Notes under the pieces: generated by a model | Databases searched by the model: none | Seen by the model: only the letters and a program-made list of their open reading frames with translations | Told to the model about the DNA's origin: nothing | Origin: Ramlibacter sp. | Lineage (GTDB): Bacteria; Pseudomonadota; Gammaproteobacteria; Burkholderiales; Burkholderiaceae | Direction: 5' to 3' | Assembly (NCBI GenBank): GCA_014376915.1 | Contig: JACMQP010000099.1 | Span: 1-6,606, forward strand | DNA: 6,606 bases | Program-made: the position numbers and the translations under genes | Shown here: positions 1 to 6,399 of the stretch, in pieces | How positions within the stretch are numbered: position 1 is the first letter of the stretch | How the letters are laid out: the number at the start of each line of letters is the position of its first letter

Positions 1-9
1 CCGCAGCGC

Positions 10-906
10 TTACGTGTAGAGGGTGCCGGTGTTGATCACGGGCTGGGCGTCGTTGTCCGAGCACAGCACCACCAGCAGGTTCGACACCATGGCCGCCTTG
101 CGCTCGTCGTCCAGCGTGACGAGGTTGCGGTCGGACAGGCCTTTCAGCGCCGCCTCGACCATGCCGACTGCGCCGGCGACGATCTGGTGCCGCGCGCTCA
201 CGATGGCCGTCGCCTGCTGGCGCCGCAGCATGACGTGCGCGATCTCCGGCGCATAGGCCAGGTGGGTGAGCTTGGCGTCCAGCACCTCGACGCCAGCGCT
301 GGCAAAGCGCTGGTTCAATTCGTCCTTCAACGCGTTGGCGACGACGTCGAGGCCCGCGCGCAGGGTGGTCTCGTCCTTGTCGAGGTCCTCGCCGCTGTCG
401 TACGCATACAGCGTTGCCAGATGCCGGATGGCCGCTTCCGCCTGGATGCTGACGAAGCGCGTGTAGTCGTCGATCTCGAACACCGCCTGCGCCGTGTCGC
501 GAACGCGCCAGACCACTGCGGCGCCGATCTCGACCGGGTTGCCGCGCTTGTCGTTCACCTTGAGCGGAGCGGTGTTCAGGTTGCGGGCCCGCAGCGAGAT
601 CTTCTTGCCGCTTTGCAGCGGGTTGGTCCAGCGCAGGCCTTCGGTGCGGTCGGTGCCCTGGTACTTGCCGAACAGGGTCAGGATGATGCCTTCGTTCGGC
701 TGCAGCATGTACAGGCCCGGCAGCAGTGCCCCGCCAGCCAGCAGCAGGATGACGCCCAGCGCCGGCGGCGCGAGGTTGCGCGCGAAGACGAGGACGCCCA
801 GCCCGAGCAACAGTGCGGCGGCCGCCACCAGCCAGTACCCGTTGAAAGATCGGTAGGGCGTTTCGGTCCGGATGGTCCGCTGTGCGATGGCTGCTGGGTC
901 GGTCAT
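10..906 (-). CDS. SPFH/band 7 (prohibitin-homology) domain membrane protein
   Basis: A 298-residue protein of the stomatin/prohibitin/flotillin/HflK-C superfamily. Residues about 24-42 and 47-68 are two closely spaced hydrophobic segments that should anchor it in the inner membrane. The SPFH domain follows at about 72-235, opening with the typical LQPNEGIILTLFGKY and TEGLRWTNPL stretches. The helical, Ala/Glu-rich segment about 220-260 is where family members oligomerise. The C-terminus ends in PVINTGTLY, a tail I recall from a bacterial SPFH subgroup. Proteins of this superfamily form large membrane-associated rings or microdomains and often hold proteases or other partners; no partner is visible here because the downstream side leaves the window. 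The ATG at 906 is preceded by GGAG with 6-nt spacing, and a promoter lies just upstream. The stop is TAA. Family assignment is firm; the cellular role is unknown. It should not be called HflK, HflC or QmcA from this sequence alone. Confidence 0.93.
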   Translation of the reverse strand: MTDPAAIAQRTIRTETPYRSFNGYWLVAAAALLLGLGVLVFARNLAPPALGVILLLAGGALLPGLYMLQPNEGIILTLFGKYQGTDRTEGLRWTNPLQSGKKISLRARNLNTAPLKVNDKRGNPVEIGAAVVWRVRDTAQAVFEIDDYTRFVSIQAEAAIRHLATLYAYDSGEDLDKDETTLRAGLDVVANALKDELNQRFASAGVEVLDAKLTHLAYAPEIAHVMLRRQQATAIVSARHQIVAGAVGMVEAALKGLSDRNLVTLDDERKAAMVSNLLVVLCSDNDAQPVINTGTLYT

Positions 907-924
907 GGGTGTCTCCAGGAAACT

Positions 925-954
925 GATATCACTCTAATATCTTGTTGCAAGAAA
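925..954. promoter_or_regulatory. Operator-like inverted repeats over the SPFH promoter
   Basis: Two overlapping dyads are visible. The first is GATAT (925-929) and ATATC (937-941) around a 7-nt spacer. The second is a 17-bp imperfect palindrome, TATCTTG-TTG-CAAGAAA (938-954), with arms matching at 6 of 7 positions. Both sit on the -10 and spacer of the minus-strand promoter, the usual place for a repressor. The shape of the second dyad resembles operators of MarR-type regulators, but no regulator gene is in the window and the assignment is inference. Confidence 0.35.
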
Positions 955-959
955 GTCAA
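931..959 (-). promoter_or_regulatory. sigma70-type promoter of the SPFH gene
   Basis: Read on the minus strand, TTGACT (959-954, 5/6 to TTGACA) is followed by a 17-nt spacer and TAGAGT (936-931, 4/6 to TATAAT). The predicted transcription start near 924 leaves a leader of about 18 nt that contains the GGAG ribosome binding site. The segment is AT-rich compared with its surroundings. Spacing and position are as expected, but the call rests on motif matching alone. Confidence 0.6.
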
Positions 960-1016
960 CAGTCCATGGGACGCCACGGGACGGTACAGTTAGCCGGCCC
1001 ACAAACTCCGCATTCC

Positions 1017-2468
1017 ATGGACCCTATCGACCTTCACCAGCTCGCCGTCGAAGCGATGCGCTCGCGCGGCCTGCTGCCCGCCTTCGCGCCCCAGGCCCTG
1101 CAGGAAGCCGAAGCTGCGCGGCGCGCCGGCCCCGAACGCAACGGCGATATTCGCGACCTGCGACAGCTGCCGTGGTTTTCCATCGACAACGACGACACCC
1201 GCGATCTCGACCAGCTCAGCATGGCCGAACCGCTGGCTGGCGGCGCGGCGCGCCTGCTGGTGGCGGTGGCCGACGTCGACGCGATGGTGCGGCCCGGCGG
1301 CGCGGTGGACGAACATGCGGGCGCCAACACCACGTCGGTCTACACCGCGGCGGGCGTGTTCCCGATGCTGCCGGAAGTGCTTTCCACCGATCTCACGTCA
1401 TTGCACGAAGGCCAGGAGCGGCTGGCGGTGGTGGTCGACATGCTGGTGCAGGCCGACGGCACCGTGTCGGCCTCCCGGATCTACCGCGCCTGCGTCTTCA
1501 ATCGCGCCAAGCTCACTTACGACGGCGTCTCGGCCTGGCTGGACGGCGAGGGGCCACCGCTGCCGCAATTCGCGACTGTGCCGCAACTCGAGCAGCAGTT
1601 GCGCGTGCACGACGTCCTGGCCGGCCAGTTGCGGCAATGGCGCCAGCAGCGGGGCGCACTGAACCTGAGGACGGTGTCGGCCCGGCCGGTGTTCGAGGCC
1701 GGCCGGCTGGTGGACCTGCGCCCCGACGAGAAGAACCGCGCCAAGGACCTGATCGCCGATCTGATGATCGCGGCCAACGGCGCCACCGCGCGCTTCCTGG
1801 CGGAGCAGGGTTTTCCGGCGCTGCGCCGCCTGCTGCAGGCGCCGCGGCGCTGGGACCGCATCATGCAACTCGCGGCGACGCATGGCGTGCAGTTGCCGGC
1901 GGCTGCCGATGCGCTGGCGCTGGACCGGTTCCTGTCGGCGCGGCGCGCGGCCGACCCGGCCGGCTTCGCCGACCTGTCGCTGGCGGTGGTCAAGATGCTG
2001 GGCTCGGGCGAGTACGCAGCGGCGCCCGCCGGCGCGTCGGGCTTCGGCCACTTCGGGCTGGCTGTGAACGACTATGCCCATTCGACGGCGCCGAACCGGC
2101 GGTTCCCCGACCTGGTGACGCAGCGGCTGTTGAAGGCAGCGCTTGCCAGCGAGGAGCCGCCGTATTCGGCAGTGGCGCTGGCTGCGATCGCGCAGCACTG
2201 CACGGTGCAGGAGGACAACGCCAGCAAGGTGGAGCGCCAGGTGCTGAAAGCGGCAGCCGCATTCCTGCTGGAGGGCCGCATCGGCGAGAGCTTCGACGCG
2301 ATCGTCACGGGCGCCGCGGCCAAGGGCACGTTCGTGCGCATTGCCAGCCCGCTGCTGGAGGGCCGCGTGGTGCGCGGCTTCGAAGGGCTGGACGTGGGCG
2401 ACACGCTGCGGGTGCGGCTGGTCGCCGTCGACGCCGCGCACAGCTACATCGACTTCGAGCGCGCCTGA
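1017..2468 (+). CDS. Short-form RNase II/R-family 3'-5' exoribonuclease (RNB domain)
   Basis: A 483-residue cytoplasmic enzyme expected to degrade single-stranded RNA processively from the 3' end with Mg2+. Residues 1-45 look like a small helical, possibly winged-helix, RNA-binding module. The RNB catalytic domain starts with IDNDDTRDLDQ at 56-66; Asp57, Asp63 and Asp65 match metal ligands D201, D207 and D209 of E. coli RNase II. The conserved helix AKDLIADLMIAAN lies at 242-254, and the late RNB motif DYAHSTAPNRRFPD at 352-365 supplies Arg361/Arg362. An S1 OB-fold follows from about 420 to the end. E. coli RNase II has 644 residues and RNase R 813; the missing part is the N-terminal cold-shock pair, as in the short Deinococcus-type RNase II. 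The fourth acidic ligand (D210) is Gln66 here. The start is uncertain: ATG 1017 has no good Shine-Dalgarno, and in-frame ATG 966 or TTG 942 could be used. ATG 1017 is preferred because the conserved-looking N-terminus begins there and the upstream codons read as intergenic. Confidence 0.9.
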   Translation: MDPIDLHQLAVEAMRSRGLLPAFAPQALQEAEAARRAGPERNGDIRDLRQLPWFSIDNDDTRDLDQLSMAEPLAGGAARLLVAVADVDAMVRPGGAVDEHAGANTTSVYTAAGVFPMLPEVLSTDLTSLHEGQERLAVVVDMLVQADGTVSASRIYRACVFNRAKLTYDGVSAWLDGEGPPLPQFATVPQLEQQLRVHDVLAGQLRQWRQQRGALNLRTVSARPVFEAGRLVDLRPDEKNRAKDLIADLMIAANGATARFLAEQGFPALRRLLQAPRRWDRIMQLAATHGVQLPAAADALALDRFLSARRAADPAGFADLSLAVVKMLGSGEYAAAPAGASGFGHFGLAVNDYAHSTAPNRRFPDLVTQRLLKAALASEEPPYSAVALAAIAQHCTVQEDNASKVERQVLKAAAAFLLEGRIGESFDAIVTGAAAKGTFVRIASPLLEGRVVRGFEGLDVGDTLRVRLVAVDAAHSYIDFERA

Positions 2469-2516
2469 ACTGCGCGCCGCGCCGGATGCGCTTGTGTACG
2501 ATCACTTCTCCCAACC

Positions 2517-2522
2517 GGAGGA
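2517..2522 (+). promoter_or_regulatory. Ribosome binding site fixing the ligase start
   Basis: GGAGGA lies 4 nt upstream of ATG 2527 and is a near-perfect Shine-Dalgarno. It selects ATG 2527 over ATG 2539 and over upstream in-frame codons that overlap the ribonuclease gene. A weak -10-like TACGAT at 2498-2503 has no recognisable -35, so an internal promoter in this 58-bp gap is possible but unsupported. Confidence 0.8.
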
Positions 2523-2526
2523 AGCC

Positions 2527-4098
2527 ATGGAGACCGTGATGCGCCGCCAGACGCTGGCCGACCTGCTGCACCGCAGCGCCAGGCGTTGCCCGGCAAAGAC
2601 CGCCATCGTCTGCGGCCAGACCAGCTGGACTTATGCCCAGTTCGATGCCGTCTGCGACCGGGTCGCGGCGGGGCTGGCGCAGCGCGGTGTCGCCAAGGGT
2701 TCGCGTGTCGCGGTGCTGGCGCGCAACTCACACGCGTTTGCAGCGATGCGGTTTGCCCTGGCCCGGCTCGGCGCCATCCTGGTGCCGGTCAACTTCATGC
2801 TCAAGGCCGACGAGGTCGCCTACATCCTGCGGCACGCGCAGGTGCAGATGCTGGCGACCGACTCGGGCCTGGCCGAGCTGGCGCGCGCTGCTGCGGCCCT
2901 CGACACTTCGGTGCATGACTTCGTCTGGCTGCCGTCGGAAGAGGCGAGCGCGCCGGCAGCCGGCATGGTGAGCTTCGACGAACTCGCAGCCAGCACCGCG
3001 CCGGTGCCCGAGGTTGAACTGGCCGGCACCGACCTGGCGCAGATCGTCTACACCAGCGGCACCGAGTCCAGTCCCAAGGGCGCGATGCTCACGCACGACG
3101 CCGTGATCTGGCAGTACGTGAGCTGCGTCGTCGACGCCAGCATCGCCGCCGACGACCTGATGCTGCATGCGTTGCCGCTTTACCACTGCGCCCAGCTCGA
3201 CGTGTTCCTGGGCCCGGCGATCTACGTCGGTGCGACCAACGTCATCACCGCCAGGCCCACGCCCGACAACCTGCTGCCGCTGATCGCGCGCCACCGCATC
3301 ACGTCGTTCTTCGCCCCGCCCACCGTCTGGATCTCCCTGCTGCGCTCGCCGCTGCTCGAGACGACGGACCGGTCGAGCCTGCGCAAGGGCTACTACGGCG
3401 CTTCCATCATGCCGGTGGAAGTGCTGCGCGAACTGGCGGCGCGGCTGCCGGAGGTGAAGCTCTGGAACCTGTACGGCCAGACCGAGATCGCACCGCTCGC
3501 GACCATGCTCGGCCCGGACGACCAGCTGCGCAAGCCCGGCTCCTGCGGCCGCGCGGCGCTGAACGTCGAGACCCGGGTAGTGGACGATGCGATGCAGGAT
3601 GTTGCGCCCGGCGTGGTCGGTGAAATCGTCCATCGCTCGCCGCACCTGATGCTCGGCTACTTCCACGACGATGAACGGACCAAGGCGGCTTTCGAGGGCG
3701 GCTGGTTCCATTCGGGCGACCTCGGCACCATCGATGACGAGGGCTACATCACGGTGGTGGACCGCAAGAAGGACATGATCAAGACCGGCGGCGAGAACGT
3801 CGCCAGCCGCGAGGTCGAGGAGATGATCTACCGGATGGCCGCGGTGTCGGAGGTGGCGGTGATCGGCGTGCCGCATCCGCACTGGGTCGAAGCGGTGGTG
3901 GCGGTGGTGGTGGTCAAGAACGGCCAGACGCTGGCGCAGGAGGAAGTACTGGCCCATTGCGCCGTGCAGATGGCCGGCTTCAAGAGCCCGAAGGCGGTGG
4001 TCTTCACCGATGCGATCCCCAAGAACCCGAGCGGCAAGCTGCTCAAGCGCGAGTTGCGGCAGCGCCACCTCGACCTGTTCAAGAACAATCAGGACTAA
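2527..4098 (+). CDS. AMP-forming acyl-CoA synthetase (ANL superfamily, FadD-like)
   Basis: A 523-residue cytosolic enzyme that should activate a carboxylic acid with ATP to the acyl-adenylate and transfer it to CoA. ANL motifs are in order: P-loop YTSGTESSPKG (175-185), NLYGQTE (314-320), HSGDLG with Asp398 for the ATP ribose, DRKKDMI with hinge region Asp412/Arg413, KTGGENV (419-425), and PKNPSGK with catalytic Lys504. Length and layout match bacterial fatty-acyl-CoA or aryl/alkyl-CoA ligases without an N-terminal extension or carrier domain. The segment LPLYHCAQLDVF (about 218-229) fits the acyl-CoA synthetase branch rather than an adenylation domain of an NRPS. The P-loop reads SGTES instead of the usual SGTTG, a variant I recall in some fatty-acyl-CoA synthases. 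The substrate cannot be read from sequence. The next gene starts 2 bp after this stop, so both are probably translated from one mRNA and act on the same compound. Confidence 0.93.
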   Translation: METVMRRQTLADLLHRSARRCPAKTAIVCGQTSWTYAQFDAVCDRVAAGLAQRGVAKGSRVAVLARNSHAFAAMRFALARLGAILVPVNFMLKADEVAYILRHAQVQMLATDSGLAELARAAAALDTSVHDFVWLPSEEASAPAAGMVSFDELAASTAPVPEVELAGTDLAQIVYTSGTESSPKGAMLTHDAVIWQYVSCVVDASIAADDLMLHALPLYHCAQLDVFLGPAIYVGATNVITARPTPDNLLPLIARHRITSFFAPPTVWISLLRSPLLETTDRSSLRKGYYGASIMPVEVLRELAARLPEVKLWNLYGQTEIAPLATMLGPDDQLRKPGSCGRAALNVETRVVDDAMQDVAPGVVGEIVHRSPHLMLGYFHDDERTKAAFEGGWFHSGDLGTIDDEGYITVVDRKKDMIKTGGENVASREVEEMIYRMAAVSEVAVIGVPHPHWVEAVVAVVVVKNGQTLAQEEVLAHCAVQMAGFKSPKAVVFTDAIPKNPSGKLLKRELRQRHLDLFKNNQD

Positions 4099-4100
4099 GC

Positions 4101-4898
4101 ATGGACCTCCAGCTCCTGGGCAAGCACGCCCTCATCACCGGCGGCAGCAAGGGCATCGGGCTGGCCTGCGCCCGGGGCCTGCTGGCCGAAGGCGCGTGGG
4201 TCAGCCTGGTTTCGCGGGGCATGGAGAATCTCACCGCGGCGAAGCAGGCGCTGTTGGCGGAGTTCGCCGGCGCCAGCGATCGCATCGCCCTGTATCCCGC
4301 CGACCTGCAGGACGCCGCCGCCGCGGCCCGCATGGTCGACGAAGCCGAGGCCACGGGGCCGATCGACATCCTCGTCAACTCCGCCGGCGCCGCGCGCCGC
4401 ACGCCTCCGGACGACCTCACGCCGGCCGCCTGGCACGCGGCGATGCAGGCCAAATACTTCACCTACATCCACGTGATGGACCCGGTGATCAAGCGGATGG
4501 CGGCGCGCGGGCAGGGCGCGATCGTCAACGTGGTCGGCGCCGGCGGCAAGGTTGCGGGGCCGACCCACCTGCCCGGTGGTGCGGCCAACGCGGCACTGAT
4601 GCTGGCGAGCGCCGGCCTTGCCGGGGCCTACGGGCCGCGCGGCGTGCGCGTCAATGCCGTGAATCCCGGCATCACCCGCACCGAGCGCATGCAGCAGGGC
4701 CTGGAAGCCGACGCGCGGCTGGCCGGAAACACGCCCGACGAGGCGCTGGCGCAGCTGAGCGCCCGCCTGCCGCTGCGCCGCATCGCGACGCCCGACGAAA
4801 TCGCCAATGCGGTGGTCTTCCTCTGCTCGCCGCGCGCCAGCTACATCACCGGAGCCATCGTCGCGATGGACGGGGCGATGACGGCGATGGTGGTCTGA
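4101..4898 (+). CDS. SDR-fold protein lacking the classical Ser-Tyr-Lys active site
   Basis: A 265-residue Rossmann-fold protein of the short-chain dehydrogenase/reductase superfamily. The cofactor site is intact: TGGSKGIG at 13-20, Arg39 after the second strand (suggesting NADP(H)), Asp68-Leu69, and NSAG at 93-96 in place of NNAG. The later VNAVNPG (184-190) and the C-terminal ITGAIVAMDG (249-258) are also typical. The catalytic part is not: aligned on E. coli FabG, Ser138, Tyr151 and Lys155 correspond to Gly146, Gly159 and Asn163 in the stretch VVGAGGKVAGPTHLPGGAAN. The frame is open and well conserved in style, so this is a divergent family and not decay. I recall similar GGAANAAL proteins annotated simply as SDR oxidoreductases in Burkholderiales. 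AGGA at 4091-4094, inside the end of the ligase gene, serves ATG 4101 at 6-nt spacing. Translational coupling with the ligase suggests a shared pathway. Fold is certain; oxidoreductase activity is doubtful. Confidence 0.9.
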   Translation: MDLQLLGKHALITGGSKGIGLACARGLLAEGAWVSLVSRGMENLTAAKQALLAEFAGASDRIALYPADLQDAAAAARMVDEAEATGPIDILVNSAGAARRTPPDDLTPAAWHAAMQAKYFTYIHVMDPVIKRMAARGQGAIVNVVGAGGKVAGPTHLPGGAANAALMLASAGLAGAYGPRGVRVNAVNPGITRTERMQQGLEADARLAGNTPDEALAQLSARLPLRRIATPDEIANAVVFLCSPRASYITGAIVAMDGAMTAMVV

Positions 4899-4913
4899 GG
4901 CGGTCAGCGCGCC

Positions 4914-5366
4914 ATGGAGCAAACCACCGCCACCGCGTCGCTCGCCGCGCCGGGGATCCCGGCCGATGTGAAGGAAGCGTGCCACCTGATCCTCGCGGGT
5001 TTCGCCGTGAGCCTGATCGACTGGCTGGACCTGGTGGAGCGCATTCCCCCCGCGCACAAGTCGTTGTTGCTGGCGTTGTCGGTTGTCCTGTTCTCGGTCT
5101 TCGGCGGCCTCACGTTCTGGCTGATTGCCAACATCCGCCGGCGCCGGAACTGGGCGCGCTGGGCGGTGCTGGTCTTCCTGGCTGCGGGCTGGCTGCTGGT
5201 CATGTCGGACGCCAGCGTGGTCTGGGTCCGCTCGCCCCTGGTCGGCATTGCCGACGTTGCCTCCATCGCCATGGAACTGGTGGCTTGCGCCTTCCTGTTT
5301 TCGCGCGGCAGCCGCGGGTGGTTCGTTGCGGCAGGCGACGACAAGACTGTCGGGCCTTCCACATGA
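4914..5366 (+). CDS. Small polytopic inner-membrane protein, function unknown
   Basis: A 150-residue hydrophobic protein. Residues 50-73, 82-98 and 109-129 are clear membrane segments, and 24-41 is a weaker one carrying two Asp, giving three or four helices. The loop RRRRNWARW (75-83) between the second and third segments is strongly positive and should face the cytoplasm. The RNWAR sequence and a C-terminal serine-aromatic ending (SRGWF, 133-137) recall a widespread group of small four-helix bacterial membrane proteins that I cannot name. It starts 15 bp after the SDR stop with only a weak ribosome binding site (GAGG at 4897-4900, 13 nt from the ATG), so translation may depend on coupling to the upstream gene. 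Operon membership with the ligase and SDR is likely from spacing, but nothing in the protein links it to acyl-CoA metabolism. Confidence 0.75.
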   Translation: MEQTTATASLAAPGIPADVKEACHLILAGFAVSLIDWLDLVERIPPAHKSLLLALSVVLFSVFGGLTFWLIANIRRRRNWARWAVLVFLAAGWLLVMSDASVVWVRSPLVGIADVASIAMELVACAFLFSRGSRGWFVAAGDDKTVGPST

Positions 5367-5373
5367 CCATGCC

Positions 5374-5379
5374 TAAAAT
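5374..5379 (+). promoter_or_regulatory. Possible -10 element for the TPR-like gene
   Basis: TAAAAT (5/6 to TATAAT) within CCTAAAATCGG, immediately after the stop of the membrane protein gene. The context resembles -10 regions common in Comamonadaceae. No convincing -35 is seen at 17 nt upstream. It would give a leader of about 110 nt before ATG 5498, in which I see no stable regulatory hairpin or riboswitch. Confidence 0.4.
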
Positions 5380-5497
5380 CGGAACCGCAAAGAGTGCACG
5401 GTGTGGTGGCTCGGGTTTGTCGGGGAGGGCAAGTTGCGCGGCTCCGGGTCCGTGTAGCTCCGCGACTGATTGACCAACCCCGCGAAAGGAAAGACCC

Positions 5498-5962
5498 ATG
5501 TCACAACCCACGGACGACGCCCAGGCCGCGCACAAGCGCTTCGCGGCGGAGTGCAACAACCGGAGCTGGGCGCTGTCGACCCAGGCCCGCACGCCGGCGC
5601 AGGACCGCGAGATGCTCGATGCCGCCCATGCATCGGCATGGCACTGGGACAAGATCGGGACCGACCTGCATCGCATGCGGGCAACCATGCTGCTGGCCGA
5701 AGTCCATGCGTTGCTGGGGCAGGGCGCCACGGCGCTGGCCTATGCCCAGGAGATGCGCGCTTACTTCCTCGGCAGGCACGACACGCCGGACTGGGAGCTG
5801 GCCTTCGCCCACGCGATTTATGCCCACGCCGCTGCGGTCGGTGGTAGGCCGCAGGAGTACCGCGCGGCTTATGGTGAGGCCGCCGCCGCGCTGGCTGCGA
5901 TCGCCGACCCAAAAGATCGCGCCATCGTCGCTGCTACCTTCGACCATGTGCCGGTGCCTTGA
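5498..5962 (+). CDS. Conserved hypothetical helical protein, TPR-like
   Basis: A 154-residue soluble, all-helical protein with no signal peptide or membrane segment. Residues about 57-90 and 98-135 look like two helix-turn-helix units with the Ala/Leu/Tyr spacing of tetratricopeptide-type repeats (for example MLLAEVHALLGQGATALAYA at 64-83). Distinctive features are NNRSWAL (20-26), RTPAQDREMLDAAHASAWHW (31-50), DWELAFAHAIYAHAA (98-112) and the ending TFDHVPVP. The many His and Trp residues in 44-56 and 98-112 could line a pocket. I recognise this as a pattern seen in conserved hypothetical proteins of many bacteria but know no function. AAAGGA at 5485-5490, 7 nt from the ATG, supports the start. 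It stands apart from the upstream operon by 131 bp and converges on the next gene. Confidence 0.85.
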   Translation: MSQPTDDAQAAHKRFAAECNNRSWALSTQARTPAQDREMLDAAHASAWHWDKIGTDLHRMRATMLLAEVHALLGQGATALAYAQEMRAYFLGRHDTPDWELAFAHAIYAHAAAVGGRPQEYRAAYGEAAAALAAIADPKDRAIVAATFDHVPVP

Positions 5963-6050
5963 ACACCGTGATGTCGGCGCCGGCGTCCCTGCGCGATGGG
6001 GTTTTCCATGAGGATCAGGTTGACCCCCGGGCCGCGGCGGGCAGGGCGTC

Positions 6051-6320
6051 CTAGAACTGCGTCGGCAGTTCCTCTTGCTTCGCATCGCGCTTGCGCTGGT
6101 AGAACGGGTCGTCAGCCTGCGGCAAGTTAGTGGCCAGCGCGTGCTGCACCGGAGCGGAGCCGGTGGCGGGGGCCAGTTCCAGCGCCACCGCGTCTGGGAA
6201 CAAGGCCTTGCCGACGCCCAGCGCCAGCGCAAAAACGACGATGGCGGCGGCCAGCGCGCCGCTCAGCCACAGCAGCGGATTCGGGGATTGGTTGCGGCGG
6301 GAAAAGTGGGGTAGGTGCAT
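6051..6320 (-). CDS. Small single-pass membrane protein, function unknown
   Basis: An 89-residue protein with a short basic N-terminus (HFSRRNQSPN), one hydrophobic helix at about 16-41 rich in Ala/Val/Leu, and a hydrophilic tail of about 48 residues ending DDPFYQRKRDAKQEELPTQF. Positive charges before the helix predict the tail lies in the periplasm. An uncleaved anchor is more likely than a signal peptide, as no Ala-X-Ala site is obvious. ATG 6320 is chosen over longer in-frame starts up to 6491 because AGGAG sits 5 nt upstream and the upstream codons encode Pro/Arg/His-rich sequence typical of noncoding GC-rich DNA. The gene converges with the TPR-like gene, with 88 bp between stops and no clear intrinsic terminator. 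No family is recognised. Confidence 0.7.
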   Translation of the reverse strand: MHLPHFSRRNQSPNPLLWLSGALAAAIVVFALALGVGKALFPDAVALELAPATGSAPVQHALATNLPQADDPFYQRKRDAKQEELPTQF

Positions 6321-6325
6321 GGCGG

Positions 6326-6330
6326 CTCCT
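6326..6330 (-). promoter_or_regulatory. Ribosome binding site fixing the small membrane protein start
   Basis: AGGAG on the minus strand, 5 nt before ATG 6320. This decides the start of the 89-residue protein against a 146-residue reading from 6491. No good -35/-10 pair is visible farther upstream on this strand. Confidence 0.75.
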
Positions 6331-6399
6331 GAAGGGGAAGATTGAGGATTCGATTCTGGTTGCTTGGGCCAGCGTCGGCCTCCCACAAACGGGTGAGCC

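Noticed and set aside
187..993. Long plus-strand open frame opposite the SPFH gene
   Set aside because: Arg/Gln/Val-rich composition without a domain, lying antisense to a well-supported SPFH gene; it is a GC-skew shadow.
1172..2539. 455-codon plus-strand frame overlapping the RNB gene
   Set aside because: Gly/Arg/Ala-rich out-of-frame translation of the RNB gene, with no ribosome binding site and no family motif.
2728..4068. 446-codon minus-strand frame opposite the acyl-CoA synthetase
   Set aside because: His/Arg/Asp-rich translation typical of the antisense of GC-rich codons; the ligase motifs on the plus strand explain the sequence.
4010..5473. 487-codon plus-strand frame across the SDR and membrane protein genes
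   Set aside because: Arg-rich, low-complexity shadow crossing two genes that have clear folds and starts.
5963..6050. Possible bidirectional terminator between the convergent genes
   Set aside because: There are GC-rich self-complementary stretches (for example CGGCGCCG) but no stem with a proper loop followed by a T-run on either strand.
6008..6124. Short plus-strand frame starting MRIRLTPG
   Set aside because: It has 38 codons, is Arg/Pro-rich, has no Shine-Dalgarno, and runs antisense to the better-supported 89-residue gene.
5501..6232. 243-codon minus-strand frame opposite the TPR-like gene
   Set aside because: No ribosome binding site or domain; it overlaps the small membrane protein in another frame and the conserved TPR-like gene on the other strand.
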